From: Filomicrobium sp.
GTDB taxonomy: Bacteria; Pseudomonadota; Alphaproteobacteria; Rhizobiales; Hyphomicrobiaceae
Assembly: GCA_017792465.1 (NCBI GenBank)
Contig: CP051234.1
Location: 3,814,501 to 3,878,500, forward strand
DNA length: 64,000 nucleotides
Reading direction: 5' to 3'
The translations under genes and the position numbers were made by a program. The notes beneath the pieces were generated by a model that saw only the letters and a list, made by a program, of their open reading frames with translations, did no database searches and was not told the origin of the DNA. The first letter of the stretch is position 1. Each line of letters begins with the position of its first letter. Positions 47,720 to 57,201 of the stretch are shown one piece after another.

Positions 47720-49012
47720 ATGACAGCTCGCAAATCATTTCGGTTTAATTTTCTTCTGTCGGGTTTGTGCACGCTGCGCTGTTTCCCAGGGATCAATCGT
47801 CAAATCAAAGGTGCGGCTCTTCGCGTCGGCCCTGTTTTACTGTCGGTTCTGGCCCTCGGGTTTGCCATTAGCGCGCCGGCTGTTGCTGCTGCCGATCGAG
47901 TTGCGCTGGTGCTTGGCGTTGAAGACTACTCAAGCTACGCGAAATCTGCGATCAACGGCCAGACGCTCGAAAAAATCGGCAATGCCCTGAAAGAGAAGGG
48001 CTTCGAAGTTGAGGTTGCGTCCAACGTCAACAATGCTAACTCTCGCGCTATGCTGCGGGAGTTCGCCGGTAAAGCCGACGGGGCGCGCGTGGCGATCGTC
48101 GTCCTGGCCGGGCATGGTGTGGCTTCGGCGGGGCGGGCGTATCTGCTGCCGTCGAACTCGAAAATCCGCCGGGCCAGCGACCTGCTTTCGCGTGGGGTTT
48201 CGGTTTCGAGCGTTGCGCAAATCGCGGCGAAGGCGAAGCATGGGGCTGTTTTCTTTTTCGCGACGGTCGCGGATATTCCATCGACCCTGCAGAGCATCTC
48301 CCCGCGTCCCTCGATCAAGACGGTGCCGCATGACAATGTCATCGTCGTCTTCTCGACCTCCGACAAAATTCCAGTTTCTCGTGTGGGAAGCGTCTCGCGG
48401 CAGGCGGCGCTTGATTTCGCAGATGCTGCAACTGACACCCCGCTGACGCTTGAGACACTCGTTGGGGCTGGGTCGGCTGGCGATGTCGGCAAGGTCGTCG
48501 GTACGGTCGCGGATGTGGATCTCACCAAGGCTCCGGAGCCGGCTGCTCCGCCGCAAACCGCGCAGAACGATCTACAGACGGAGCAGGAGACCGCTGCCCG
48601 CGAGGAGGCCGAGCGGCGCGCGCGCGAAGCCGAACAGCGCGCCCGCGAAGCTGAGGCCAGGGCGAAGGAAGCAGAAGAGCGGGCTCGCCTGGAAGCTGAA
48701 AAGGCGGAAGAGGCGCGGAACGAGGCAGAAGCGAACCAAGTTGCAAATCAAGTCGAGGAGCCGCCGAAGCCTGCTGCCGAGCCGGAACCGGCGAATGTCG
48801 AAGCGCTGAAGCTCGTCGAAGCCTTGCTTGGGCGTTCGAAAAAGAAAGATCTGCAGCGTGAGCTGGCAAAGCGTGGGTTCTACAAGGGGCCGATCGATGC
48901 GATCTTCGGGGATCTGACACGTCAGGGGATCCGGGATTTCCAATCGGATGCCGGGGCGGCGGTGACGGGCTATCTGACGCCCGAGCAGATTCAGAAGCTC
49001 ATCGAAGGCTGA
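47720..49012 (+). CDS. Secreted caspase-fold pseudo-enzyme with peptidoglycan-binding-like domain
   Basis: 430 aa. A signal peptide (~35-58; VLLSVLALGFAISAPAVAAA) directs it to the periplasm. A caspase-like peptidase C14 fold spans ~59-250 (DRVALVLGVEDYSSY; His132 in VLAGHGVAS). Where active caspases have DAC-R/Q, this protein reads FFFATVADIP, placing Val183 at the Cys position, so it should be catalytically dead. An Ala/Glu/Arg coiled coil (~285-350) and a C-terminal peptidoglycan-binding-like domain (~365-430; LQRELAKRGFYKGPIDAIFG, then LTPEQIQKL) follow. It is divergent from the haem-sensor/kinase/cyclase operon across 89 bases, so a shared control region is likely. Confidence 0.82.
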   Translation: MTARKSFRFNFLLSGLCTLRCFPGINRQIKGAALRVGPVLLSVLALGFAISAPAVAAADRVALVLGVEDYSSYAKSAINGQTLEKIGNALKEKGFEVEVASNVNNANSRAMLREFAGKADGARVAIVVLAGHGVASAGRAYLLPSNSKIRRASDLLSRGVSVSSVAQIAAKAKHGAVFFFATVADIPSTLQSISPRPSIKTVPHDNVIVVFSTSDKIPVSRVGSVSRQAALDFADAATDTPLTLETLVGAGSAGDVGKVVGTVADVDLTKAPEPAAPPQTAQNDLQTEQETAAREEAERRAREAEQRAREAEARAKEAEERARLEAEKAEEARNEAEANQVANQVEEPPKPAAEPEPANVEALKLVEALLGRSKKKDLQRELAKRGFYKGPIDAIFGDLTRQGIRDFQSDAGAAVTGYLTPEQIQKLIEG

Positions 49013-49020
49013 AAAAAGAA

Positions 49021-49043
49021 ACGGCGCCTGTTTGGCGCCGTTT
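49021..49043 (+). terminator. Intrinsic terminator after the caspase-like gene
   Basis: A perfect 8-bp stem ACGGCGCC/GGCGCCGT with a TGTTT loop is preceded by AAAAAAGAA and followed by TTGAGTTTC. It lies just past the stop at 49012 and may also serve the convergent ThDP-enzyme gene. Confidence 0.75.
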
Positions 49044-49114
49044 GAGTTTCTGTGCGCGCAAGCGTTGGAGCGGGATGCACAGGGGAACCTTTGAATACTT
49101 CTGTCGCCGGGTGA

Positions 49115-50734
49115 TCAGTGACCCGGGACGATCGGGGCGGGCAGCCCGGCCATTCTGACATTGACACAGGCGGGTTTTCCGGACGCGATCGCACGTTCGA
49201 TGGCGCCGTTGAGCTCGCTTAGTTCGGTGACGAATTCGCCATGTCCGCCAAGTCCCGCGACGGCCAAGTCGTAGCGGGCTTCTGACAGCATGCAGCCAAC
49301 GAGGCGTTCGGGTCCGTACTCGCGAAGCTGGATTTGATGCTCGGCGTTCCAGCAGGCGTCATTGCCGATGACGAGGACGAATGGCAGTTTTTCGCGGGCT
49401 GCCGTCTCGAACTCGGCGAATTGGAAACCGACGGTGCCATCGCCCATCATCGCGAAGATGGTGGAGTTCGGCCGCGCGTATTTGGCGCCGAGGGCATAGG
49501 GTAGACAACCGCCGATTGCACCGGCGGGGCCGTTGATCACGCGTTCCTTGGCCGAGAGCACGGCCTGGGACCATTGGCCGAACTCGCCGCCATCGCAAAT
49601 CAACAGCGGTTCGTCGGCATTCTCGATCGCGCTCTTGACGGCTTCGCACAGCGCGAGGGGCGAGATCGACCCTTCAGGCACGCTCTGGGCGCTGGCGAAA
49701 TCGCGCGATGCGGTCAGTTCGGTGACCTTGGCGAGCCAGGTCTTGCGATCTGCCGAGGCGGTATGCATATGAGCGCTCAGAAGCGCGCGGGCATACGCGG
49801 TGGCGTTGCCGTCAAACAGGTGCTGCAGGCGATCTGCAAGGTTCAAGTTGGCCTGCGTGCGTGCTTCGGGCTCGGGGTCGACGACGATCCACTTGCAGCT
49901 TGGCGCGAAGTTCTGCGGCTTGCCAAAGCCGAGCGTGAAGTCGACTCGCTTGCCAAGATTAACGATCAGATCGGCTTCGGCGAAGACCTTCGGCAGGCTG
50001 CCAAGCGAAGGGTCTTTCAGCCCGCGCGGGCTTTCAAGCGCCAGGACGGGCACTTGGGCGGCGTCCTGCAATTCGTTCAACAGCGTTCCGGAGCGGGTCT
50101 TGTTCAGCGCTGGTCCGGTGATGATGACCGGTGTATGCGCGGATGCCAGTGCCGCAACGACAGTTTCGATATCCTCGGATTTCGGCGCGGCTGGCGCGTT
50201 GTCGTTGGCGCTGGCCACCTGACTGTCGGATGCCGTGGCCTGGGCATTCAGTACGTCGAACGGTAACGCCAGGTGGACCGGGCCGGGGCGCCCCGATTTG
50301 GCAATTTCGATCGCCTGCTGGACGTCGGCTGCCATATCGTCGGCTGACATGATCCGCTTGGAAAATTTCGTGAACGGGCTTGAGGCTGCAACCTGATCGA
50401 ATTCCTGGAATGCGCCATGTCCGTCCTGGGCGACGGGAGAGTCTCCAGACAGGAACAGCACCGGAGTTTCAGAGCTCCAGGCTGTGAACAACGGTGCCAG
50501 CGCGTTGCCGAAGCCGGGGGCGGCCGTGACGAGTGCGACGCCGAGTTCGCCGGTCAATTGCGCGTAGGCGTCGGCCATGAAGACGGTTGAAGCTTCGTGG
50601 CGCGTGTGGGTGATCTTGATGTCGCTATCGATTGAGGCATCGTAGACCGGCATGATCTGGTTGCCGGACAGTGAGAAGAGATGCCTGACGCCCGATTGCG
50701 CCAGGGTCTTGATCAATACGTCTGCGCCTCGCAT
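49115..50734 (-). CDS. Thiamine-diphosphate-dependent enzyme, acetolactate-synthase-like
   Basis: 539 aa with the three-domain fold of the family. The N-terminal Pyr domain has the cofactor-activating Glu in THTRHEASTVFMADAYA. A central domain lies at ~190-320. The C-terminal PP domain has the ThDP/Mg motif GDGTVGFQFAEFETAAREKL ending in VIGNDACWN. It is shorter than IlvB/IlvI and has no regulatory subunit gene nearby, so a catabolic decarboxylase or carboligase role (as in oxalyl-CoA, sulfopyruvate or benzoylformate-type enzymes) is more likely than branched-chain amino acid synthesis. It is the last gene of the GntR-TctCBA-DUF3604 strand and may act on the imported acid. Confidence 0.88.
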   Translation of the reverse strand: MRGADVLIKTLAQSGVRHLFSLSGNQIMPVYDASIDSDIKITHTRHEASTVFMADAYAQLTGELGVALVTAAPGFGNALAPLFTAWSSETPVLFLSGDSPVAQDGHGAFQEFDQVAASSPFTKFSKRIMSADDMAADVQQAIEIAKSGRPGPVHLALPFDVLNAQATASDSQVASANDNAPAAPKSEDIETVVAALASAHTPVIITGPALNKTRSGTLLNELQDAAQVPVLALESPRGLKDPSLGSLPKVFAEADLIVNLGKRVDFTLGFGKPQNFAPSCKWIVVDPEPEARTQANLNLADRLQHLFDGNATAYARALLSAHMHTASADRKTWLAKVTELTASRDFASAQSVPEGSISPLALCEAVKSAIENADEPLLICDGGEFGQWSQAVLSAKERVINGPAGAIGGCLPYALGAKYARPNSTIFAMMGDGTVGFQFAEFETAAREKLPFVLVIGNDACWNAEHQIQLREYGPERLVGCMLSEARYDLAVAGLGGHGEFVTELSELNGAIERAIASGKPACVNVRMAGLPAPIVPGH

Positions 50735-50794
50735 GGATCATTTTCCTTCTATGGGTCTTGCGGGCGCCGAGCGCCGTCGCAAATGGCTTGCGCC

Positions 50795-53059
50795 TCAGCG
50801 GAAGAGGTAGATGGGGCTCGTCCAGGCTTTGTGTCCGTCGACCTGCGTCACCCGAACGTAGATGGGTGTGTCGCCTTTGGCCGCAACAGGCACCGTCATG
50901 CTATGGGTCATGCGTGTTGTCTCAGGGGCTTCGGGGAGTCGATAGACTTTCAATTTCCGGTCCAGCCCGCCAGCTTCGAAAACGGTTTCTTCCAAACCGA
51001 TGTCCGAGATCTTGAGGGTAGGTGAGACGTGCGGTGTTTCGATTTTCATTTCGCCGCTTGAGGCATCGTCGAGCCAAAGATCGATGCCGCAGGTGTTGCC
51101 GGTTGTGACGGCTTTCCAGCCAATCGCATCGGCGGCTTCACGCTTGATTCCGCGATCGAGATTCCAGTTGTTGAACATGGCCGATTTCTGGATGCGGTTG
51201 TCTTTCACGGACAGTTCGCCATCCCAAACGGTGGTGCGGGCGCGGCCACGATACTCGGCCCCTTCCATGGTGACGCGGACACGCTTGCCGAGGTCGTCTT
51301 TCGCGTAAGGCCGGATGGTTTCGATGAGCTCGCGACCTGTGAAGATGTCGAGGCGCTCGATTGGCGCTGAGCCGACGACCTCAACATTCAATTCGACGCT
51401 TGCGTCTTTGACCCGGGCGATGTCGCCCATGATCAGACGATTGGTTTCGACTGCGCCGCCGACATCCATGTTGTTCTTGTCGGGGAACATTTCCGCGGCG
51501 GTCGGTGTCGTGACGCTGACGTCAAGCAACATGCGGTTGCCGGTTGTGCCGTAGTGATGGCGCCGGCGCATGCTGTCGAAGATCGCGTCGCGGTCGAGGG
51601 TAGGCGCGAGGAAGCAGGTGAGGCCACCTTGGCTGCCAAAGAAGCTGGCGCCGGGATAGGACGCGCCGGGGCGCCCTTTGTGGCCGTCGGAGTTGGCAAC
51701 GATGCCGACGCGGTAGCCTTTATCGAAGGCGTCCCAGACGATCCATTCAAAGGTGCCCCAGTCGGAGTGGACTTCGACGGCGGATTCCATCAGTTCATCG
51801 TGCGCGTAGGTGATATCGGCGTAGCGACCGCCGACGTGGGCCATGACGACACAATCCTTGCCGCGCAATTTGTCGAAGAGTTCGGCCGCCGTGTGAGCGT
51901 CGCTCTCCTCGTCAACCATGTCGGTGGGGTCGGCAATTTGCGCGTGGCTGGAGCGGTGGATGGTTTCGCCTTCGTGGCGGTAGTGCACGTTGCGGTCGCC
52001 GCCGACAGCGGTGTTGGCCGACCACTCGTAGCCGGGGATGCAAACGAATTTGCCGGGTTCGTCGAGTTCGGCGGTGAGTTTGTTCAGGTCCTTCCAGAAG
52101 GAGCCGGTGATCTGGAAGTCGTTGCCCTGGTGCCCCATGACGTCGAGGAATGCCCGATCGCGGCCGAAAAGCATGTAGTCGCGCGCGTCGTTGGTGCCGA
52201 GGGTTTCGTTGGACTGGCCGTGGGTGTCGCCCCAGAAGTGGACCAGCTGCTCTTCCGTTTCGTCGGCAATGGCGCGGATCGGGTTGGAGCGGCAGAGTTC
52301 CTTACCGCTTCCGTCAGATACGATGACGATGGCGTCGCCGGGTTCCTTCATCGTCAGGCCGTCGACCATTTGTGCAAACTTGCCGGGTTCGCAGGTCACT
52401 GTTTCGGGCAGGCCATCGATGATCGCTGGCTGGGCTGTGAGCTTGAGGGTGCCGTTCAGCTTGTCGGTTGGGTTGCCCCAGGCGTCGTTGGCCTTGATGC
52501 CGAGCTTGAAGGGCGATCCGGTGCGGATCATCGAAGGGGCAACCGCGAGCCATTCGCTACCCGGACCCGGGACAATTGAGATCTTCGGACTGACCGGCAG
52601 GGCGACATAATCGTAGGTGGCGATGACGTCGGTGAAGACGCGGAACTCGAATTCCTTTTCGCAGAAGGTCTGCATGCGAATGCCGGGCGAGCCTTGGCGG
52701 CGGTCGCCGAAGCGGATCGTGATCGTATCGCCGGGTTTGAGGAAGTGCTTCATGATGCCGATATACAAGGATCGACTCCACGGGCGGATGTTGCGCTTGA
52801 ATTCCCAGCGGCATTCGAGCTTTGCGCCGTTGGATGCTTCTACCGTGGTGTAGCCAGGGGCTTGCGGATCGTCGAACTGGACGGGTCCGAAGTCGGTGGC
52901 GAAGCGGAAGCCGATCTTGATGGAGCCGGTATCGTCAATTCCGAACGGTCCGGCGGTATAGACGAGCGTGAAGCTTTGGTAGGAACCTGCTTCCACGGGG
53001 CCGTTCGGTTCTAGTGTTGCGCTCCCCATCAGTTCGGGGCGGTAGTCGGAATAAGGCAC
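50795..53059 (-). CDS. DUF3604 family protein (PHP-like metal-dependent hydrolase fold)
   Basis: 754 aa, no signal peptide. The N-terminal ~270 residues are beta-rich (immunoglobulin-like). The DUF3604 core spans ~275-600 with HFWGDTHGQSNET, IPGYEWSANTA, VMAHVGGRYADI and VANSDGHKGRPGAS; the His and Asp residues in these would bind metals as in PHP phosphoesterases. A beta C-terminal part follows. The reaction is uncharacterised as far as I know. It lies 61 bases upstream of the ThDP-enzyme gene and downstream of tctA on the same strand, so it likely belongs to the same acid-catabolic operon. Confidence 0.85.
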   Translation of the reverse strand: MPYSDYRPELMGSATLEPNGPVEAGSYQSFTLVYTAGPFGIDDTGSIKIGFRFATDFGPVQFDDPQAPGYTTVEASNGAKLECRWEFKRNIRPWSRSLYIGIMKHFLKPGDTITIRFGDRRQGSPGIRMQTFCEKEFEFRVFTDVIATYDYVALPVSPKISIVPGPGSEWLAVAPSMIRTGSPFKLGIKANDAWGNPTDKLNGTLKLTAQPAIIDGLPETVTCEPGKFAQMVDGLTMKEPGDAIVIVSDGSGKELCRSNPIRAIADETEEQLVHFWGDTHGQSNETLGTNDARDYMLFGRDRAFLDVMGHQGNDFQITGSFWKDLNKLTAELDEPGKFVCIPGYEWSANTAVGGDRNVHYRHEGETIHRSSHAQIADPTDMVDEESDAHTAAELFDKLRGKDCVVMAHVGGRYADITYAHDELMESAVEVHSDWGTFEWIVWDAFDKGYRVGIVANSDGHKGRPGASYPGASFFGSQGGLTCFLAPTLDRDAIFDSMRRRHHYGTTGNRMLLDVSVTTPTAAEMFPDKNNMDVGGAVETNRLIMGDIARVKDASVELNVEVVGSAPIERLDIFTGRELIETIRPYAKDDLGKRVRVTMEGAEYRGRARTTVWDGELSVKDNRIQKSAMFNNWNLDRGIKREAADAIGWKAVTTGNTCGIDLWLDDASSGEMKIETPHVSPTLKISDIGLEETVFEAGGLDRKLKVYRLPEAPETTRMTHSMTVPVAAKGDTPIYVRVTQVDGHKAWTSPIYLFR

Positions 53060-53168
53060 GATCAGTCATCCTTGCGGGTGGATTTTAAAACAACGGAATA
53101 GCGCGGGGCCGAACCCGTTCAGGTCTGCTCAGAATTTTGAGTGTCCTATCCGGTGGCCCGGCGCGTAG

Positions 53169-54683
53169 TCATTCCATGAGCTGGTCTTTCAGCGCTTTTG
53201 CTTCTGCTCGCTGTTGGAGACCGGTGCGAACCAGGGCGACAATGGTCAATGCCGTTGCGCCCCAGAAGAACCAGGTGATCCAGCTTCTGAACAAAATCGC
53301 GCCGTCGCCATTCGACATGAGCATCGCCTGCCGGAAATTGTCTTCCAGCAGAGGTCCGAGAATGAAAGCGATGAGGAATGGCGCTGCGGGGATGTCGAAA
53401 CGCATCATGAAGTAGCCAAGCCATCCCATGGCGAACATGACGATGATGTCGAAGACGTTGTTATTGACCGCGTAGACGCCATAGACGCAGAGGATCAAGA
53501 CGCTGGGCAGCAGTACGGAGCGTGGAACGTCAACGATGTACCGGAAAATCCGGATCGCGAAAGAGCCGACAATCAGCAGGAGCACCGAACTCAGGATCAG
53601 ACCGATGAAGAGCGCGTAGATGATGTTGGCGTTGGCGACGAACATCATTGGTCCGGGTTGGAGGCCGTGGACCATGAAGGCGCCGATCACGATGGCGGTG
53701 ATGACATCGCCGGGGACGCCCAACGCCAGCAGCGGTATCAACGTCGCGCCGCAGACGCCGTTATTGCCGGCTTCCGAGGCGGCCACGCCTTCGATCTCTC
53801 CCTTGCCGAAATTTTTCTTATTTGGAGAACGCCGGCGGGCTTCGCTGTAAGACAGGAACGCAGCGGGTGCTGCGCCGATGCCGGGAATGCTGCCGAGGAT
53901 GACGCCGATGAAGCTGCCTCGGATGATGGACCGGAAGCAGCGGCGGTATTCGGCGAATGTCACGTGTTGCTCGCCGAGCGAACGCACGGTGCCGTCGCCT
54001 GTGCGCGGTTGCCAGACGTAGGCAAGGATTTCTGGCAGGGCGAACAGCCCGATGAGTACGGCGATGAAATTGAGGCCGCCCATCAGGTTGGCATCGTTGA
54101 AGTTGAACCGATTGGTTCCGTAAACCAGGTCGAGCCCGACGGTTGCCAGCAGCAGTCCGAAGCTGGCCGACAAGAGGCCTTTGATCAAGCTGTCGGAGGA
54201 GACGCCGGCGATGATCGACAAGGAGAACAAGATCAGCGTGAAGAATTCCGGCGGTCCGAAGCTCAGAGCGAACGAGGCCAGCCAGCCAGCGAACAAGATG
54301 AGCGACAAGTTGGATATGACGTCGGCCGTGCAAGATGCATAAAGCGCCATGCCGAGGGCTTTGCCGGCCTGGCCTTTGTCGGCCATCGGGTAGCCATCGA
54401 GGATGGTGGCGCTTGAGGCCGGCGTGCCCGGCGTCTTGATCAAAATGGCGGGAATAGAGCCGCCGAAGATCCCGCCTTTATAGACCCCCAGCAGCAGCAG
54501 AATGCCGGTGATCGGTTGCAGCGCGAAGGTGAAGGGAAGTGTCAGGGCGACTGCCATCGTGGCAGACATTCCCGGGATGGCTCCGGCGATGACGCCGATA
54601 GCTACGCCCGCAAACAGTGCGGCGAAGCTTTCCAAGTTGGCGACAAGCGGCCAAGCGTTGGCGATGTTTTCGAAAAGGTTCAT
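53169..54683 (-). CDS. tctA: Tripartite tricarboxylate transporter, large membrane subunit TctA
   Basis: 504 aa from the ATG at 54683 (MNLFENIANAWPLVANLESF); upstream open sequence lies within tctB. It is the ~12-helix permease of the TTT family, with the conserved IGVIAGAIPGMSATMAVALT motif near the N-terminus, its internal repeat GVILGSIPGIGAAPAAFLSY, and GALTLIPLLALGVPGD-like ATLIPLLALGVPGD. It works with TctB and the binding protein TctC to import a carboxylate with the ion gradient. The start overlaps the tctB stop (ATGA). Confidence 0.95.
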   Translation of the reverse strand: MNLFENIANAWPLVANLESFAALFAGVAIGVIAGAIPGMSATMAVALTLPFTFALQPITGILLLLGVYKGGIFGGSIPAILIKTPGTPASSATILDGYPMADKGQAGKALGMALYASCTADVISNLSLILFAGWLASFALSFGPPEFFTLILFSLSIIAGVSSDSLIKGLLSASFGLLLATVGLDLVYGTNRFNFNDANLMGGLNFIAVLIGLFALPEILAYVWQPRTGDGTVRSLGEQHVTFAEYRRCFRSIIRGSFIGVILGSIPGIGAAPAAFLSYSEARRRSPNKKNFGKGEIEGVAASEAGNNGVCGATLIPLLALGVPGDVITAIVIGAFMVHGLQPGPMMFVANANIIYALFIGLILSSVLLLIVGSFAIRIFRYIVDVPRSVLLPSVLILCVYGVYAVNNNVFDIIVMFAMGWLGYFMMRFDIPAAPFLIAFILGPLLEDNFRQAMLMSNGDGAILFRSWITWFFWGATALTIVALVRTGLQQRAEAKALKDQLME

Positions 54684-55189
54684 GGCAGCGTAATGAACCT
54701 TCCTTGTGGGACCGAGACGCCTGCAACATGGTTGAAGAAGGCGTAAAGGACGAGTGGGAGAGCGATTGCGACGATGAGGGCCGTTACCGGTTTTGGCGTC
54801 TTGACGAGAAGCGCAATCGCGATGAAGGCGATCATGGAGCTCCACACCATTCCCAGAACGGGAATTGCCACGATCAAGGCAACCATGACGATCGCGATGC
54901 CGAGGAGGCGGAGCCAGGGATAGCTTGGATCTTCGAATTCAACACCAGTGGACGTGGATTCTTCGAAGGATGTGGGAGCGACTGTGCCGAAAATTCGGCT
55001 GATTGTCAGCACGGCGCCGAGAATCAGGATGAGGTAGGCGACGATGTCCGGCCAGAAGCGTGGCGAAAGGACAATTTTGGGCACGTTGCTGGGCGTCGAG
55101 ACGTAGTCGGGGATGGCGAAGATCAAAAGCATGATGCCGAAGAGCATTGTGCCGATTCCAAGCCAAACATCTGAATGTCGGAAATTCAT
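54680..55189 (-). CDS. tctB: Tripartite tricarboxylate transporter, small membrane subunit TctB
   Basis: 169 aa from the ATG at 55189 (MNFRHSDVWLGIGTMLFGIM). It has four predicted membrane helices with a hydrophilic central loop, the normal size and layout of TctB. It is poorly conserved in sequence, as usual for this subunit; the identity rests mainly on position between tctC and tctA and on topology. The longer frame upstream to 55372 overlaps tctC and lacks support. Confidence 0.9.
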   Translation of the reverse strand: MNFRHSDVWLGIGTMLFGIMLLIFAIPDYVSTPSNVPKIVLSPRFWPDIVAYLILILGAVLTISRIFGTVAPTSFEESTSTGVEFEDPSYPWLRLLGIAIVMVALIVAIPVLGMVWSSMIAFIAIALLVKTPKPVTALIVAIALPLVLYAFFNHVAGVSVPQGRFITLP

Positions 55190-55276
55190 GGGCGGTGCGC
55201 GGCCTTGTTCGCCTCCTACGCTGCGTTCAAGTTCGCGCGGGATGAGGCTTTGCCTGTCTATAGTGTGAAGGAAGAA

Positions 55277-55302
55277 AGGCGGACGGCACCTGCCGCCCGC
55301 CT
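55277..55302 (-). terminator. Attenuator-like hairpin between tctC and tctB
   Basis: A 12-bp stem with one mismatch (AGGCGGACGGCA 55277-55288, TGCCGCCCGCCT 55291-55302) is followed on the minus strand by TTTCTTCC. It lies in the 133-base gap after tctC. Partial termination here would give more binding protein than membrane subunits, as commonly needed for such importers. Confidence 0.55.
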
Positions 55303-55322
55303 CTTCGAGGCTAAAGAGAATG

Positions 55323-56336
55323 TCAGCCTTCAATCCGCATTCCGAGATCGTCAACCAGCTTGCGGAACACATTGTACTGGTTGTCGATGAATTCTTTCGA
55401 CTCGGCGGGGTCCATCAACCGGATCACGGAACCGCGCGTCGTCATCTTGTCGAGGAAGCCCTTGTCGGTTGTCGCCTTGGCGAGCCATTCCTTCCATTTG
55501 GTCTTCACTTCTTCAGGAATGCCTTTGGGACCGGCGATGCCAGACCAGCCGACGAGCTGGTTCAGATTCGGCTTGCCAAGGTCGTTGGCGGTCGGGCAGT
55601 CGAATCCGGGGACGGGATCCTTGGTGGTGACCATCAGCGGGCGCAGCTGCTTGTTGGCGACAAAGCTCGCCAGAGCCGAAGAGTTGGTGCAGATGAACGT
55701 TGCCGTGCCGGACAAGACGGCCGTCGCAGCAGCTCCGCCGCCCTTCAGCGGGATATGGACAAGTTCTTCGACCGGGTTCTCGATGCCGAACTCGCGCATG
55801 GCCATCGCGCCGGCGATGTGGAGCAGAGAACCGACGCCCGAAGAGCTGTAGCTGATGGATTTCGGTTTTGCCTTGATGCGCGAGACAAGGTCTTCCATCG
55901 ACTTGATGTCAGAATTCGCGGCAACGGCGCAGGCGACGGGGTTGATTTCATAGACGCCGACGAAATCGAATTCTTCAAGCTTGTATGGAAGCGTTGCTTT
56001 CATCGCCGGGTTGACGGTGTGCGAACCGACACGTGCGATCATCATGGTGTAGCCGTCAGGATCCGCATTGCGGACGGTGACCGTGCCCGTTGCACCACCG
56101 GCACCGGTGCGGTTAACCGTCAGGACTGGCTGTGGGACGAGCTTGCCGAGCGGAACAGCGAGCGTGCGTCCGGAAATGTCGGTTGCGCCGCCTGGGCCGT
56201 ATGGGATGACGACCGTGATCGGGCGTTCTGGGTATTCGGCATGAGCAGCTGTCGTGAGTGCTGCTGACGCTCCCATTGCGAGCGTCATGGCCGCCAAGGC
56301 GGCGCCGTTCAAACGTGATTTGAGCAGTCTACGCAT
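55323..56336 (-). CDS. tctC: Tripartite tricarboxylate transporter binding protein TctC (Bug family)
   Basis: 337 aa with a Sec signal peptide (LAAMTLAMGASAALTTAAHA). The mature protein has the Bug-family opening YPERPITVVIPYGPGGATD, GGATGTVTVRNADPDGYT in the ligand-binding region, and the late GWSGIAGPKGIPEE motif. It captures a carboxylate in the periplasm; the Bug fold is used for very diverse acids, so the ligand cannot be named. It starts directly after the GntR stop (TAATG overlap), so regulator and binding protein are co-translated. Confidence 0.95.
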   Translation of the reverse strand: MRRLLKSRLNGAALAAMTLAMGASAALTTAAHAEYPERPITVVIPYGPGGATDISGRTLAVPLGKLVPQPVLTVNRTGAGGATGTVTVRNADPDGYTMMIARVGSHTVNPAMKATLPYKLEEFDFVGVYEINPVACAVAANSDIKSMEDLVSRIKAKPKSISYSSSGVGSLLHIAGAMAMREFGIENPVEELVHIPLKGGGAAATAVLSGTATFICTNSSALASFVANKQLRPLMVTTKDPVPGFDCPTANDLGKPNLNQLVGWSGIAGPKGIPEEVKTKWKEWLAKATTDKGFLDKMTTRGSVIRLMDPAESKEFIDNQYNVFRKLVDDLGMRIEG

Positions 56337-57121
56337 TAGTTTCCTCCTGTGCCCCGTTTGGGCTTTTTGCGTTTCAGCTTTTTTTCCACCCCTTCTTTTG
56401 GGGGTGATAAATCCATATCGAGATGAATGACGTCGCTACGGTACAGCGCATCGGCGACGTAGAGAACGCTACCTTCGCTATCGGTTATTGATCTTCGAAC
56501 TCTTGCAATCGGATTGGCAAGAGGTATGTCGAGATGTTTAGCAGTTTCTGTGTCCGCAGCGTCAATATCAATCGTCTGCTTAACGCGATCAATATCGATA
56601 TCCTTCATTGAGGCGAGCACTGGGATCACGGTCTGCATTCGAAACTGCTTGGGTGATCTAAGGTAAATTTCTGCGGAGAGGTAGAATTCGATCACGCAGA
56701 AAGGTTCGTCGTTAGAGTAGTGGACGCGTTTGACATATTTATAGGCACTCAGCGCCCGGCCATCGTTTTCATGCAGCTTCGGCATACGGTCTGAAGCTTC
56801 GACGAGCATGACGCGCACGTCGAGCTTGTCCAGCATGCCGACAAGCGACGTCCAGTCGGTCGGCAGGCGCAGCCATTGCAAATCGCGCGGATGGTTTTGA
56901 ACGATGGTTCCGAAGCCTTGGCGTCTTAGCACCAGACCTTCTGCTTCCAACAGGCTTAACGCCTGACGCATTGTCTGGGCGGCGACTCCGAAGCGGTCCG
57001 CCAAAAGATTTATCGCCGGCAGCTTGGCCCCAACAGGCCAGGTCCCCGTCTCGATCTCATGGCGCAAAGACGCAGCGATCTGCGTGTATAGCGGAATGGC
57101 ACTTCTTCTGAGGTTGGCCAA
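56336..57121 (-). CDS. GntR-family (HutC-type) transcriptional regulator
   Basis: 261 aa. The N-terminal winged helix (~8-75; IAASLRHEIETGTWPVGAKL, then LADRFGVAAQTMRQALSLLE) is followed by a UTRA ligand-binding domain (~95-245), the HutC subfamily layout. It is the first gene of the tct operon and faces the dehydratase/aconitase X operon across a 129-base gap, so it most likely controls both arms and responds to the substrate or an intermediate. The Lys/Arg-rich tail (KLKRKKPKRGTGG) is odd and may add DNA affinity. Confidence 0.92.
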   Translation of the reverse strand: MANLRRSAIPLYTQIAASLRHEIETGTWPVGAKLPAINLLADRFGVAAQTMRQALSLLEAEGLVLRRQGFGTIVQNHPRDLQWLRLPTDWTSLVGMLDKLDVRVMLVEASDRMPKLHENDGRALSAYKYVKRVHYSNDEPFCVIEFYLSAEIYLRSPKQFRMQTVIPVLASMKDIDIDRVKQTIDIDAADTETAKHLDIPLANPIARVRRSITDSEGSVLYVADALYRSDVIHLDMDLSPPKEGVEKKLKRKKPKRGTGGN

Positions 57122-57201
57122 CCGTGAAGCTCCTTGCTTGGCTTCTGTCTTGAAAATAAAGTCATATATAAATACAGATGTCTAGTGGTATGTGTCGGTT
57201 A

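Noticed and set aside
38848-49012. The TIR-WD40/kinase/caspase cluster as a classical anti-phage island
   Set aside because: No nuclease, restriction, CBASS effector or mobility genes are present, the caspase fold is inactive, and gene composition matches the surroundings; a signalling cluster is the safer reading.
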